From Alphaproteobacteria bacterium (GTDB taxonomy: Bacteria; Pseudomonadota; Alphaproteobacteria; Rickettsiales; JABCZZ01), in assembly GCA_013288335.1 (NCBI GenBank), contig JABDCC010000010.1:1723-50900 (forward strand): a stretch of DNA of 49,178 bases, read 5' to 3'. Numbering within the stretch: the first letter of the stretch is position 1; each line of letters opens with the position of its first letter. The position numbers and the translations under genes are program-made. Under the pieces are notes generated by a model, which saw only the letters and a program-made list of their open reading frames with translations, was not told the origin of the DNA and did not search any database. This document shows positions 31,954 to 41,351 of this stretch, in pieces.

Positions 31954-32484
31954 ATGAGTCATAAGGCCGATGTGAAGCGTTTTAACGAGTTATTCGTACC
32001 TCATATGAATGCGGCATATAATCTTGCGCGCTGGCTTACCGGCAACGACAATGCCGCGCATGATGTGGTACAGGAAAGTGCGCTTCGTGCATTCCGGTTC
32101 ATGGATCGGTTTGCTGGTGGAAATGCGCGCGCATGGCTTCTCGCTATTGTACGCAACCAGAGTTACACATGGCTTAAACAATCTGGTAATAATCGGTGGA
32201 TAAATATTGGTGATGAAATAGCGGAAGATGACATTGCGCTTTCACACACTGAAACACCGGAGTCACATAGTATACGCAGTCAGGATACTGCCCTTTTGCA
32301 TAAAGCACTTCAGGAATTGCCACCACAGTTTCGTGAAGTTATTATTCTAAAAGAGCTAGAAGAAATGGCTTACAAGGATATTGCGATAGTTGCAGATATT
32401 CCACTCGGTACAGTAATGTCGCGCTTGGCACGCGCGCGGGGTATGCTTAAAACAGAATTAGTAAAGTTGTACGCTCATGAATGA
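31954..32484 (+). CDS. ECF-family RNA polymerase sigma factor
   Basis: 176 residues with sigma region 2 (FNELFVPHMNAAYNLARWLTG, AHDVVQESALRAFRFMDRF, ARAWLLAIVRNQSY) and region 4 (LPPQFREVIILKELEEMAYKDIA, IPLGTVMSRLARARGMLK). It directs RNA polymerase to a small regulon, probably including itself and the divergent metallophosphoesterase-cupredoxin-cytochrome operon, given the shared promoter motif. The last 8 bases overlap the anti-sigma gene, a translationally coupled pair. Confidence 0.95.
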   Translation: MSHKADVKRFNELFVPHMNAAYNLARWLTGNDNAAHDVVQESALRAFRFMDRFAGGNARAWLLAIVRNQSYTWLKQSGNNRWINIGDEIAEDDIALSHTETPESHSIRSQDTALLHKALQELPPQFREVIILKELEEMAYKDIAIVADIPLGTVMSRLARARGMLKTELVKLYAHE

Positions 32485-33238
32485 AATGCATTGTGATAAT
32501 TGCCAGAAATGGCTGCATGGGTATCTGGATAACGAACTGGATACGACCACGGCAACGAGCATTGCCGAGCATCTGAAATCATGTCCGAAGTGTAATCAGG
32601 TTTACGAAGGAATGAGGGTACTCAAGGCGGGTATCAGGGAACATATACCTACTTATGAAATGCCATCATCCCTTAGCAGAAGCGTGTTTGCCAAAATTGA
32701 AGCCGAAGCTCATTCAACTATGTGGGATGGTTTGCAAAACATGACAAAGCATTGGGGTGCGCCATTATTTTCAGCAGCAGCCGTTGCGGCGGCATTCCTC
32801 CTTTATATAGCTACTCCATCTACTCAGGATGAGTGGGTAGATGAAGCTGTTTCTGATCATGTGCGCTCACTTATGGTTGGGCATTTAAATGATGTGATTT
32901 CTTCTGATCGCCATACGGTCAAACCGTGGTTTAGCGGCAAGCTTGATTTTTCACCACCCGTATATGATTTCACCGCACAAGGTTATCCGCTTGTGGGTGG
33001 ACGGCTGGATTACCTGCAGCATCAGAATGTAGCCGCGATTTCATACATGCATAACAAACATGTCATCAATGTGTTTATTGCTCCGGTTGCGAGTACAGAT
33101 AGCGTGCCAAAAAATTCGTCTGAGCGGGGCTATAATGTAATATACTGGCAACAGAATCGCATGCGTTATGTGGTGGTTTCTGATTTGAATACCGGTGACT
33201 TAAGAATCTTTACTGAGCTATTGCAAAAAGGAATGTAA
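32477..33238 (+). CDS. Zinc-finger transmembrane anti-sigma factor
   Basis: 253 residues. The N-terminal ZAS domain has the H-x3-C-x2-C signature (EHLKSCPKC) and an earlier CDNC. One membrane helix lies at about 94-112 (APLFSAAAVAAAFLLYIATP) and the C-terminal domain is periplasmic (DHVRSLMVGHLNDV, VKPWFSGKLDFSPPVYDF, LVGGRLDYL). The DHVRSLM and VKPWF pattern is typical of sensors for oxidative or envelope stress. It holds the upstream ECF sigma inactive at the membrane until signalled. Confidence 0.92.
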   Translation: MNEMHCDNCQKWLHGYLDNELDTTTATSIAEHLKSCPKCNQVYEGMRVLKAGIREHIPTYEMPSSLSRSVFAKIEAEAHSTMWDGLQNMTKHWGAPLFSAAAVAAAFLLYIATPSTQDEWVDEAVSDHVRSLMVGHLNDVISSDRHTVKPWFSGKLDFSPPVYDFTAQGYPLVGGRLDYLQHQNVAAISYMHNKHVINVFIAPVASTDSVPKNSSERGYNVIYWQQNRMRYVVVSDLNTGDLRIFTELLQKGM

Positions 33239-33312
33239 TTACTGCTATTGCCAGTGACAAAGCTTCTATTCTTTGATATGCAGCAGTCTCTTCATTAATC
33301 TATAGGAATAAT

Positions 33313-33984
33313 ATGCCGCTACTCTGGAATCATTTTGTTTTAGCGTTCAGCGCATTGCTGCCTTTAATAAACCCGTTTGGTTTATCCATCATCTTTATTG
33401 GTCTGGTAGGTATTGCACCGGTCGAGTTATATAAACATCTTGCCCGCAGGATTGCGATAAACACCATCATTTTTATGGCCGCGGTTGAGCTGATTGGCTC
33501 TGCAGTACTTAATTTCTTTGGTATTTCACTCCCTATAGTACAGTTAGCGGGTGGGTTTGCTGTTGCTGCTATGGGTTGGACGTTGCTTAATGAAAAAGAT
33601 TCAAAACGCACTGTCAATACGAAGCAGGAGCAAATTGAAGCGCAGAATATCACTGGCGATCTTGAGCAGAAAACTTTTTACCCGTTTACGTTTCCACTTA
33701 CTGTCGGGCCGGGTTGCACTGTCGTAATGTTGACTCTCAGCGCCCACGCATCACAGAATAATATGGTTGATAGTGTTTTAGCACATATGGGATTATTGCT
33801 TGCAGTGGTTGTGCTAAGTATCCTTGTGTATTGCAGTTGTGCTTACGCGCCAAGAATCACCAAAGCCATTTCACAACAAACTGCACACGGGATGCTGCGA
33901 GTCATAGCATTTATATTGTTGTGTATCGGCGTGCAGATTGCCTGGAACGGGCTTTCGGTATTGATACCAACGATACACCATTAA
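33313..33984 (+). CDS. MarC/UPF0056 family membrane protein
   Basis: 223 residues and about six membrane helices. The N-terminus (FVLAFSALLPLINPFGLSIIFIGLV) and PFTFPLTVGPGCTVVML fit the MarC family, integral inner-membrane proteins of unclear function, sometimes annotated as transporters. MarC is not known to export antibiotics despite its old name. It starts 74 bases after the anti-sigma stop and could read through from it; no ECF-type promoter motif was seen in the gap. Confidence 0.85.
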   Translation: MPLLWNHFVLAFSALLPLINPFGLSIIFIGLVGIAPVELYKHLARRIAINTIIFMAAVELIGSAVLNFFGISLPIVQLAGGFAVAAMGWTLLNEKDSKRTVNTKQEQIEAQNITGDLEQKTFYPFTFPLTVGPGCTVVMLTLSAHASQNNMVDSVLAHMGLLLAVVVLSILVYCSCAYAPRITKAISQQTAHGMLRVIAFILLCIGVQIAWNGLSVLIPTIHH

Positions 33985-34004
33985 TTATAGTCACAGACAA
34001 AACG

Positions 34005-34496
34005 ATGAGATACTGGCTTTGCATATTATTACTGATTTTTCTACCATCACTGACAATGGCGCAGACTCCGGGCATGCTGGGATTTACGTCTCTTAAACAG
34101 TGTGTCATGCATAATGACATACCCTTTTGCCGTTCAAATATGACACAAGCTTCTTTTGAATTTTTTGATCGCTTTGTATCTTATAAACTCATGCCATGCC
34201 TGCCTACTGACTTTGTTTATGCCGGCGAGCAATCGGTGAATGGCTATACTATTGTGAAATCCACTATGCCTGCGGGTGGTGGCAGAGATTATATATTTCG
34301 GCTGGTGTTTGTGAATACTCCCGGGGGAATGAAAATAGACATTCCCGCAACATTCCAGGTTGGTTTTGGAGAAAAATGGCGCGATAAAATTGCACTAAGC
34401 GAACAATTGTTTCTGATGATGCGTCAGAATATGGGGAATAAGCTTACTTGCGATATGATAAACGATCTTATTAAGCCTCAGAATGCAAAAAATTAA
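34005..34496 (+). CDS. Hypothetical secreted protein, 163 aa
   Basis: Not recognised. The ATG at 34005 is chosen because it begins a clear signal peptide (MRYWLCILLLIFLPSLTMAQ); a longer frame from 33831 would overlap the MarC gene. The mature part of about 144 residues has cysteines at CVMHNDIPFCRSN, MPCLPT and LTCDMIND, which could form disulfides in the periplasm. The ribosome site is weak. It is probably a single small gene or co-transcribed with the MarC gene 20 bases upstream. Confidence 0.65.
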   Translation: MRYWLCILLLIFLPSLTMAQTPGMLGFTSLKQCVMHNDIPFCRSNMTQASFEFFDRFVSYKLMPCLPTDFVYAGEQSVNGYTIVKSTMPAGGGRDYIFRLVFVNTPGGMKIDIPATFQVGFGEKWRDKIALSEQLFLMMRQNMGNKLTCDMINDLIKPQNAKN

Positions 34497-34535
34497 TTGT
34501 TTGTTATATACTAAGCGGATGATATAATTGCCCTC

Positions 34536-35285
34536 ATGAAAATTCTTGTCCCCGTCAAACGCGTTATTGATTACAATGTCAAAATCCGTGTTAAGGCTGA
34601 TTCCACCGGTGTGGAAACCGCCAACGTCAAAATGTCGATGAATCCATTTGACGAAATCGCGGTGGAAGAAGCAGTAAGACTCAAGGAAAAGAATATCGCG
34701 ACCGAAGTGGTAGTGGTTTCCATGGGTAATGATTCCGTACAGGAAACTATACGCGCAGCGCTTGCTGTAGGTGCCGATCGCGGCATTCATATTTCGCTCG
34801 ATGACAATATAAATTCCCTACAGGCAGCAAAATTACTTAAAAAAATCGTCGAAGAAGAAAAACCTGATTTGGTAATTACCGGAAAGCAGGCGATTGACGA
34901 TGATGCCAACCAGACCGGTCAGATGCTTGCGGCACTGCTTGGATGGGGGCAGGGTACATTTGCGTCAAAGTTAGAAATAGCAGACGGACATGCAACCATT
35001 ATCCGTGAAGTGGATGGTGGTCATATGACGGTAAAATTAAAACTTCCTGCTGTTGTCACCACGGATTTGCGCTTGAATGAACCGCGGTATCCGGCTTTGC
35101 CAAACATCATGAAAGCGCGCAGTAAGCCGATTACAAAGAAAATGGCAACTGAGCTTGGTGTGGATTTGGCAAAACGTGTGGAAGTGTTGAAAGTGGAAGA
35201 GCCTGCCAAACGTTCTGCTGGTGTGCGTATAAAAACTGTGGTTGAGCTGGTAGATAAACTAAAAAATGAGGCCAAAGTCATATGA
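34536..35285 (+). CDS. etfB: Electron transfer flavoprotein beta subunit
   Basis: 249 residues. It starts [20 protein letters not shown] and contains [19 protein letters not shown] (AMP binding) and [18 protein letters not shown], the recognition loop that docks dehydrogenases. With EtfA it forms the FAD-containing carrier that takes electrons from acyl-CoA and other dehydrogenases to the quinone pool. The stop overlaps the etfA start by 4 bases. No ETF-quinone oxidoreductase is in the window. Confidence 0.97.
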   Translation: MKILVPVKRVIDYNVKIRVKADSTGVETANVKMSMNPFDEIAVEEAVRLKEKNIATEVVVVSMGNDSVQETIRAALAVGADRGIHISLDDNINSLQAAKLLKKIVEEEKPDLVITGKQAIDDDANQTGQMLAALLGWGQGTFASKLEIADGHATIIREVDGGHMTVKLKLPAVVTTDLRLNEPRYPALPNIMKARSKPITKKMATELGVDLAKRVEVLKVEEPAKRSAGVRIKTVVELVDKLKNEAKVI

Positions 35286-36211
35286 GTATTTTGGTAGTTG
35301 CCGATCATGATAATGCAAAACTTTCCAAGGCAACTTTGAATGTGGTTTCTGCTGCTGCGCAAATTGGCGGTGGCACGACTATTTTGGTTGCTGGCAAAAA
35401 CTGTGCAGCAGTTGCCAAAGAAGCGGCACAGGTGCAGGGCGTAGAAAAAGTTTTGCTTGCTGATAATGAAGTTTACGAAAATTTTCTTGCAGAAAATATG
35501 GCCGCGTTGGTCGCGGATTTAGGAAAAAACTATTCGCATATTGCAACTGCGGCAACTTCAACTGGCAAGGATTTCATGCCGCGAGTCGCGGCATTACTCG
35601 ATGTTTCTCAAGTTTCAGAAATCATAACAGTTATTTCTCCTGATATCTTCCGACGACCAATCTATGCAGGCAATGCGATTGAAACGGTGCAGGCAAAAGA
35701 TGCGATAAAAGTATTAACGGTACGCCAAACCGCATTTGATGCGGCGACTGCAACCGGTGGCAATGCAACAATTGAGAATGTGAGCGGCAAAGGCGATAGC
35801 GGCCTCTCGCAATTTGTTTCAAAAGATGCAGCAAAAGCCGACAAAGTGGAATTGACCTCAGCACGTGTTGTAGTTTCCGGTGGTCGTGGGCTTGGCTCCA
35901 AAGAAAATTTTGCGCTTATTGAAAAATTGGCCGCAAAACTCGGTGCAGCCATTGGTGCATCACGCGCGGCAGTCGATGCTGGGTACATTTCCAATGATGC
36001 GCAAGTGGGCCAAACCGGAAAAATAGTAGCGCCAGAACTCTACATTGCAGTGGGTATATCCGGTGCGATTCAGCATCTGGCGGGCATGAAAGACAGCAAG
36101 GTAATTGTTGCCATAAACAAGGATGAGAATTCACCGATATTTGAAATTGCCAATTACTGGCTGGTGGGTGATTTGTTTGAGATCTTGCCTGAGTTAACTT
36201 CTCTGGTGTAA
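35282..36211 (+). CDS. etfA: Electron transfer flavoprotein alpha subunit
   Basis: 309 residues, usual length. The C-terminal FAD domain contains [62 protein letters not shown] and [15 protein letters not shown], all classic for EtfA. It is coupled to etfB and works in fatty acid and amino acid oxidation in the cytoplasm. nadE begins 9 bases after its stop. Confidence 0.97.
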   Translation: MSILVVADHDNAKLSKATLNVVSAAAQIGGGTTILVAGKNCAAVAKEAAQVQGVEKVLLADNEVYENFLAENMAALVADLGKNYSHIATAATSTGKDFMPRVAALLDVSQVSEIITVISPDIFRRPIYAGNAIETVQAKDAIKVLTVRQTAFDAATATGGNATIENVSGKGDSGLSQFVSKDAAKADKVELTSARVVVSGGRGLGSKENFALIEKLAAKLGAAIGASRAAVDAGYISNDAQVGQTGKIVAPELYIAVGISGAIQHLAGMKDSKVIVAINKDENSPIFEIANYWLVGDLFEILPELTSLV

Positions 36212-36220
36212 GTTAATCGC

Positions 36221-37837
36221 ATGATAACCATAGCGCTTGCACAATCCAATTTTATCGTGGGTGATATCGCGGGCAATGTTGCAAAGATCATCAATTTGCA
36301 CATAAAAGCCAGCGAACAAAATGCCGATCTCATTGTTTTTTCAGAAATGGCTATCACCGGCTATCCGCCGGAGGATTTAGTCTTACGCAAGCGCTTCCAG
36401 GAGGCCGCAATGCAGGCAGTGAGCCAGCTTGCAAAAATTACCAGCACCGGCGCAGCAATGCTTGTTGGTGGATTATGGTGCGAAGATAATCGATTATTTA
36501 ACACGGCTTTTTTACTCGATGGCGGAAATATTATCCACCGCCAGTACAAACATAATCTGCCGAATTATGGTGTTTTTGATGAAAAACGGGTTTTCCAGGA
36601 AGGTGACATTGCAGAGCCAGTTTTGTGGCGAGGCGTGAAACTTGGTGTGTTGATTTGTGAAGATATGTGGGCTTCAAGCGTTGCAGATAGCTTAAAGAAG
36701 AATGATGCAGAATTGCTGGTTGTCATCAATGCATCGCCATATGAAATGGCAAAGGCAAAAAAGCGTATGGAAACTGCAAGTGCGCGAGTTTCTGAAACTG
36801 GATTGCCGCTCGTATATGTAAACCAAATTGGCGGACAGGATGAGCTGGTGTTTGATGGTCGCTCATTTGTGATGTCAGCAGATGCTCAAATAAAATTGCG
36901 CCTGCAACATTTTGCTGAAGATTTTGAAATGGTGAAATGGCAGAAAGAATCCGGCACATGGGATTGTGAAGCGGGAAGGGTAGAACAATCGCTTGGTGAT
37001 GAAGAAACTATTTACCGGGCAATGGCTTTGGGCCTGCGTGACTATGTAGAAAAAAATAAATTTCCGGGTGTGGTACTTGGGCTTTCCGGTGGTGTAGACT
37101 CCGCACTCACCGCAGCAGTGGCGGTGGACGCACTCGGTGGGGCACGCGTGCAGGCGATAATGATGCCGTCGCTCTATACTTCCAAAGATAGTTTAGAAGA
37201 TGCTGAAAAAGTTGCGCGTATGCTTGGCATCAGGCTTGATACTATCGCGATTTCCGGCGGCATGAATGCGTTTGATAATATGCTCGCTCCCGTGTTTGCG
37301 GGTGCAATTCCTGATACCACCGAAGAAAATATCCAGTCGCGTTTGCGCGGAAATATTTTAATGTCAGTGAGTAATAAGAAAGGCTCACTGGTGCTTACCA
37401 CCGGTAATAAATCAGAAATGTCGGTGGGGTATGCTACGTTGTATGGCGATATGTGTGGCGGCTATAGTGTGCTCAAAGATGTCTATAAAACGACCGTGTA
37501 TAAACTCTCCAAATGGCGCAATCAACAATCACCGGTGATGCCGGAGCGTGTCATCACCAAAGCGCCTTCTGCCGAGCTGAAGCCGAATCAAACTGATCAG
37601 GATAGTTTGCCACCTTACGATGTGTTGGACGCAGTTTTACTACGCCTGATTGAACAACAATTATCGGTTGCTGAAATAGCAGGGCAAGGGTACAACAAGG
37701 AGACCGTAGAACGAGTTGCCAAGATGCTCTACCGCGCAGAATATAAACGCCGCCAAGCGCCTCCTGGAGTAAAAATAACCGGCATGTCTTTTGGCCGCGA
37801 CCGGCGTTATCCGATTACTAATGGATGGGTTGGATGA
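36221..37837 (+). CDS. nadE: Glutamine-dependent NAD+ synthetase
   Basis: 538 residues, the two-domain form. The N-terminal nitrilase-type glutaminase shows FSEMAITGYPPEDL (catalytic Glu), HRQYKHNLPNYGVFDEKR (Lys) and LGVLICEDMW (Cys). The C-terminal synthetase has the ATP-binding VVLGLSGGVDSALTAAVAVD and LTTGNKSEMSVGYATLYGDMCGG. It converts nicotinate adenine dinucleotide to NAD+ in the last step of NAD biosynthesis. Its end overlaps the region where the pilin-like gene starts. Confidence 0.97.
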   Translation: MITIALAQSNFIVGDIAGNVAKIINLHIKASEQNADLIVFSEMAITGYPPEDLVLRKRFQEAAMQAVSQLAKITSTGAAMLVGGLWCEDNRLFNTAFLLDGGNIIHRQYKHNLPNYGVFDEKRVFQEGDIAEPVLWRGVKLGVLICEDMWASSVADSLKKNDAELLVVINASPYEMAKAKKRMETASARVSETGLPLVYVNQIGGQDELVFDGRSFVMSADAQIKLRLQHFAEDFEMVKWQKESGTWDCEAGRVEQSLGDEETIYRAMALGLRDYVEKNKFPGVVLGLSGGVDSALTAAVAVDALGGARVQAIMMPSLYTSKDSLEDAEKVARMLGIRLDTIAISGGMNAFDNMLAPVFAGAIPDTTEENIQSRLRGNILMSVSNKKGSLVLTTGNKSEMSVGYATLYGDMCGGYSVLKDVYKTTVYKLSKWRNQQSPVMPERVITKAPSAELKPNQTDQDSLPPYDVLDAVLLRLIEQQLSVAEIAGQGYNKETVERVAKMLYRAEYKRRQAPPGVKITGMSFGRDRRYPITNGWVG

Positions 37838-37838
37838 A

Positions 37839-38783
37839 ATGATAAAGATGGTGAATGATAAATCAGGCTTCACCCTTATAGAACTATCCATAGTTTTAGT
37901 CATTATTGGTCTGATTATCGGCGGTGTTCTGGTGGGGCAGGACTTGATTCAGTCCGCGGCTATAAGATCCACTATAGCGCAGATAGGAAAATATAATACT
38001 GCGGTGCGTGCGTTCCAGAACAAATACGGATACTACCCCGGCGATATCCCTGATCCACTTGCATCCAATTCGGGCCTTTCGGCAAGAGGCGTATATTCCG
38101 GAGAAGGTGATGGGGATGGTGTTATAAAGGGAACAAGTGCAGGTGGTGCTAATAATAATTGTGGTTTCTGCGTGCAAAGCGGCGAAACCGTCATGGTATG
38201 GGTGGATCTTGCCACGGCGGGACTCATTGATGGAGGATTTAATACCGCAACACTGCAATCGGGACAGTATTTTCCTTCTCAAATCAATCCCGCCCTATAT
38301 TTTCCTGCCGCAAAGATTGGCAATAATAATTATATATATATTTTTTCCGGCGGGCTTACCGGCAATGGAAATGCATTAATAAGTGATGATAGTGTGTGGT
38401 TCGGGATGTCTGCTACCACAGCGATTGTTACCGGAAGCTGGCAGTTTTCTTCATCTCCGGGGCTCACTGTAGCCCAAGCGTATAATATAGATCAGAAAAT
38501 TGACGATGGTTTGCCACAATCCGGCAGAGTGCTTGCGATCTATTATAATAATGCGGCGACATACGGCAGTAACTATCAGTATCACCCCACCTGGGCAGCA
38601 AGTGGTGCTGCCGGTGCGGATGTTTGGGGAGGAGGTGGCGTGGGATATATAGCCACCACCACTGCAACTGCCTATGCCAGCACTAATTGTTATGATAATA
38701 ATGGTGTTGCCGGAACCCAACAATATTCAACAGCTAAGAATGCAACTTCTGTTAACTGTGCATTGTCGTTTAAAATGCAGTAA
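37839..38783 (+). CDS. Type IV pilin/pseudopilin-like protein
   Basis: 314 residues from the ATG at 37839 (37848 is also possible). The prepilin peptidase site is NDKSG^FTLIELS, followed by the hydrophobic helix IVLVIIGLIIGGVLVGQDLI. The rest is Gly, Ser, Thr, Ala and Asn rich with tyrosines (FQNKYGYYPGDIPDP, VWGGGGVGYIATTTATAY) and two cysteine pairs (NCGFC; NCYD...NCAL). It is longer than a standard pilin, so it may be a minor pilin, a pseudopilin or an adhesin-like surface protein. No other pilus gene is nearby, so assembly would use genes elsewhere. The stop is 3 bases from the convergent aminotransferase stop. Confidence 0.85.
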   Translation: MIKMVNDKSGFTLIELSIVLVIIGLIIGGVLVGQDLIQSAAIRSTIAQIGKYNTAVRAFQNKYGYYPGDIPDPLASNSGLSARGVYSGEGDGDGVIKGTSAGGANNNCGFCVQSGETVMVWVDLATAGLIDGGFNTATLQSGQYFPSQINPALYFPAAKIGNNNYIYIFSGGLTGNGNALISDDSVWFGMSATTAIVTGSWQFSSSPGLTVAQAYNIDQKIDDGLPQSGRVLAIYYNNAATYGSNYQYHPTWAASGAAGADVWGGGGVGYIATTTATAYASTNCYDNNGVAGTQQYSTAKNATSVNCALSFKMQ

Positions 38784-38786
38784 GGG

Positions 38787-39998
38787 TTACGCCACCAATT
38801 CGCGTTTGAACTTTTCTGCGTCGCCATTCATGAAATGTTTTATGTTGCGGATTGCCTGACGTAAACGCTGGCGATTTTCCACGAGTGCAATGCGCACATG
38901 CCCGTCACCATATTCACCAAAACCAATGCCGGGTGCAACAGCAACTTCGGCATGTTTTAGTAGCAGCTTAGAGAAAGCAAGCGATCCCATGTCGCGGTAT
39001 GCAGGTGGAATCGGTGCCCATGCAAACATGGAGGCTTTCGGACTTGGTACATCCCAGCCAGCATCATGCAAACCATCAATCAAAACATCACGGCGTTGTT
39101 TATATAAATTGCGCACTTCAGTCACGCAATCCTGCGGGCCATTAATTGCAGCAGTTGCAGCAACCTGAATGGGAGTGAATGCGCCGTAATCCAAATAAGA
39201 TTTAATGCGGGTAAGCGCGTTGATAAGACGTTTATTTCCCACCGCAAAGCCAATGCGCCAACCAGCCATGGAGTAGGTTTTGCTCATGGTGGTAAATTCT
39301 ATGGCGATGTCTTTAGCGTTTTTAACCTGCAAAATCGAAGGCGGCGGATTGCCGTCAAAATAAATCTCGCAGTACGCCAGATCCGATAAAATATAAATTC
39401 CGTGTTTACGGCAAATCTCCACAATAGGCTCATAAAATGCCAAATCTACTGTTTCCGCCGTAGGGTTACATGGGTAATTGAGCACCAGCGCAATCGGTTT
39501 TGGTGTGCAATGTTTTATCGCATGTTCCAGCTGTTTTATAAAATCATGTCCCGGCGTTTTTGGCAGGTTCCAGATAGAAGCGCCAGCAATCACAAACCCA
39601 AACGGATGAATCGGATAGCTGGGGTTTGGCACCAATATTACGTCACCAGGACTACTGATGGCTTGTGCTAAATTGGCAAGGCCTTCTTTAGAGCCGATAG
39701 TGACTACGATTTCAGAATTGGGATCAATATCGACATCAAAACGGCGGTTGTAATAGGCGGCTTGTGCCTTTCGCAAGCCTGCGATACCCTTGGATTGCGA
39801 ATAGCCGTGGGTAGTTCCATCCAGTATGACTTCGCGCAGTTTTTCAACAATATGCGGAGGTGTTGGAGAATCGGGATTACCCATTCCGAGGTCAATAATG
39901 TCGCGGCCTTCGCTGCGCAATTTGGCTTTTGCGCCGTTTACTTCAGCAAAAACATAAGGAGGGAGCCGCTTTATACGGTAAAAATCTTCTTCTGCCAT
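38787..39998 (-). CDS. Class I/II aminotransferase (AlaC-like)
   Basis: 403 residues, PLP enzyme of fold type I. It starts FYRIKRLPPYVFAEVNGAKAKLR and has IIDLGMGNPDSPTP, GYSQSKGIAGLRKA, VLNYPCNPTAETV, the PLP-lysine motif TMSKTYSMAGWRIGFAVGN and GEYGDGHVRIALVEN. This pattern fits the alanine-producing AlaC/YfdZ group, related to LL-diaminopimelate aminotransferase. Cytoplasmic transamination to alanine or a related amino acid is likely. It is 5 bases after the stop of the lipoprotein gene, probably co-transcribed with it. Confidence 0.92.
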   Translation of the reverse strand: MAEEDFYRIKRLPPYVFAEVNGAKAKLRSEGRDIIDLGMGNPDSPTPPHIVEKLREVILDGTTHGYSQSKGIAGLRKAQAAYYNRRFDVDIDPNSEIVVTIGSKEGLANLAQAISSPGDVILVPNPSYPIHPFGFVIAGASIWNLPKTPGHDFIKQLEHAIKHCTPKPIALVLNYPCNPTAETVDLAFYEPIVEICRKHGIYILSDLAYCEIYFDGNPPPSILQVKNAKDIAIEFTTMSKTYSMAGWRIGFAVGNKRLINALTRIKSYLDYGAFTPIQVAATAAINGPQDCVTEVRNLYKQRRDVLIDGLHDAGWDVPSPKASMFAWAPIPPAYRDMGSLAFSKLLLKHAEVAVAPGIGFGEYGDGHVRIALVENRQRLRQAIRNIKHFMNGDAEKFKRELVA

Positions 39999-40003
39999 GG
40001 TGA

Positions 40004-41152
40004 TTATTCGGCATTTGAGCGCATTGCTGCATAACGCGAATCAGCAATATAGCGTGTATTGGAATAGGTTCCGGTGCCTGATGGCGGAACAAGGTTTATT
40101 GGTGGGTCCTGCAATGCAGAGGTACTAGGTAAAGGTTCGTTGCTCGTAGCTCCAGATCCATAAGATGTAGGTTCATGCAGCACTACCGGCGGTTCCGATA
40201 ATTGAGCAGTAGAAGGTAGCGCCGCAGGAGTAGTATTCTGCGCAACAGGTGCAGTTGCGGTAACAGATGGAGCTGCAGGCGCGACAGAAGTTGGCGCGGC
40301 AAATGGTAGCGGTTCCGACGAAGCGGTTACGGGCTGAGATATTGGTTGAACAGCTGGTTGTTGTGCTACGGGCTGCGGAGCGGAAACGGTGATAGGAGCG
40401 TTTTCAGCTTCTATGTTTTCAACCGGAGTTTTTCTCACAGCGTTTTCACTTGCCATTTCACTTGGTTTTTTATCTGGAGAGCCAAATATACTATGCAGCC
40501 AGCCATTGAATCCCGTATCGCTGGATTCTTTTGTTACAACGGGCGCAGGTGCGGCGGGTGGTGGTGTTACATCAGCAACTACCGGCTGAGCAGGAACAAC
40601 AGGCTGAGGAGTGGCGGTTTCTGCATTAGTCACCAACTGACCGGTTTGTGGAGAAGTCATGACGGTTGCGTTTGTATCGTTCATCAGATTTTTACTTTCT
40701 GAATTGGTCGCATCCCTGTCAGCCATCATCGTATTAAAATCACTCTTATTTTGTGCCTGCGTTGGATGCGGTGGCACAGGAGGAACACTGGCAAGCGTCG
40801 GATAAGTGGAATTATCAGGGGTGCTTGCTGTAGGCATTGGAGCTATATTTGCCGTTTGAACGGGTGCTACTGTATCATTCATACTGGTGGGTGAAATTGG
40901 TGCAGGAGCTGGATTGTTGGAATTATTTTCAATTGGCACATGCCTTCCTGGAGCGCCGCTCATGGGATCCACGGCATTTCCACCGGGATTTAACTCAGGC
41001 GGATGCCTCTGCTCAAAAGTAACTTGCGAACCCTCGGGTATCGTACGTTCACTTGCAAACATATCGTTCATTTTCTGAGTCGAGCAGCTGGAAGTCGCGC
41101 ATAGCGCGAGCAAAGTTCCCGATAAAATAAGTATTTTATTTTTATATTTCAT
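40004..41152 (-). CDS. Proline/alanine/threonine-rich lipoprotein, 382 aa
   Basis: Not recognised by family. The signal sequence MKYKNKILILSGTLLALCATSSC ends in a lipobox-like TSSC, so a lipid anchor is likely. The mature protein is low-complexity and disordered, rich in Pro, Ala, Thr, Val, Ser and Gln (PVVPAQPVVADVTPPPAAPA), with one short ordered-looking stretch around DTGFNGWLHSIFGSPDKKP. The tail contains SYGSGATSNEPLPSTSALQDPP. Such proteins often span the periplasm or the cell-wall layer. It directly precedes the aminotransferase, an unexplained pairing. Confidence 0.7.
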   Translation of the reverse strand: MKYKNKILILSGTLLALCATSSCSTQKMNDMFASERTIPEGSQVTFEQRHPPELNPGGNAVDPMSGAPGRHVPIENNSNNPAPAPISPTSMNDTVAPVQTANIAPMPTASTPDNSTYPTLASVPPVPPHPTQAQNKSDFNTMMADRDATNSESKNLMNDTNATVMTSPQTGQLVTNAETATPQPVVPAQPVVADVTPPPAAPAPVVTKESSDTGFNGWLHSIFGSPDKKPSEMASENAVRKTPVENIEAENAPITVSAPQPVAQQPAVQPISQPVTASSEPLPFAAPTSVAPAAPSVTATAPVAQNTTPAALPSTAQLSEPPVVLHEPTSYGSGATSNEPLPSTSALQDPPINLVPPSGTGTYSNTRYIADSRYAAMRSNAE

Positions 41153-41351
41153 AACATTTTCCTTATTGTCTCACAATTCCATGACCATTACCTGTCATTA
41201 TCTTACCCATAAAAACTTTCATTGCGCTATATGAAACCGGCTAGTATAAGCAATCCCACAGATATACAACTGAATTATCACCATAGCGTATATAATATAG
41301 CGATCAATAGTATATACCAAAACAATTGTAAGAATACTATCCAGGTAAATT

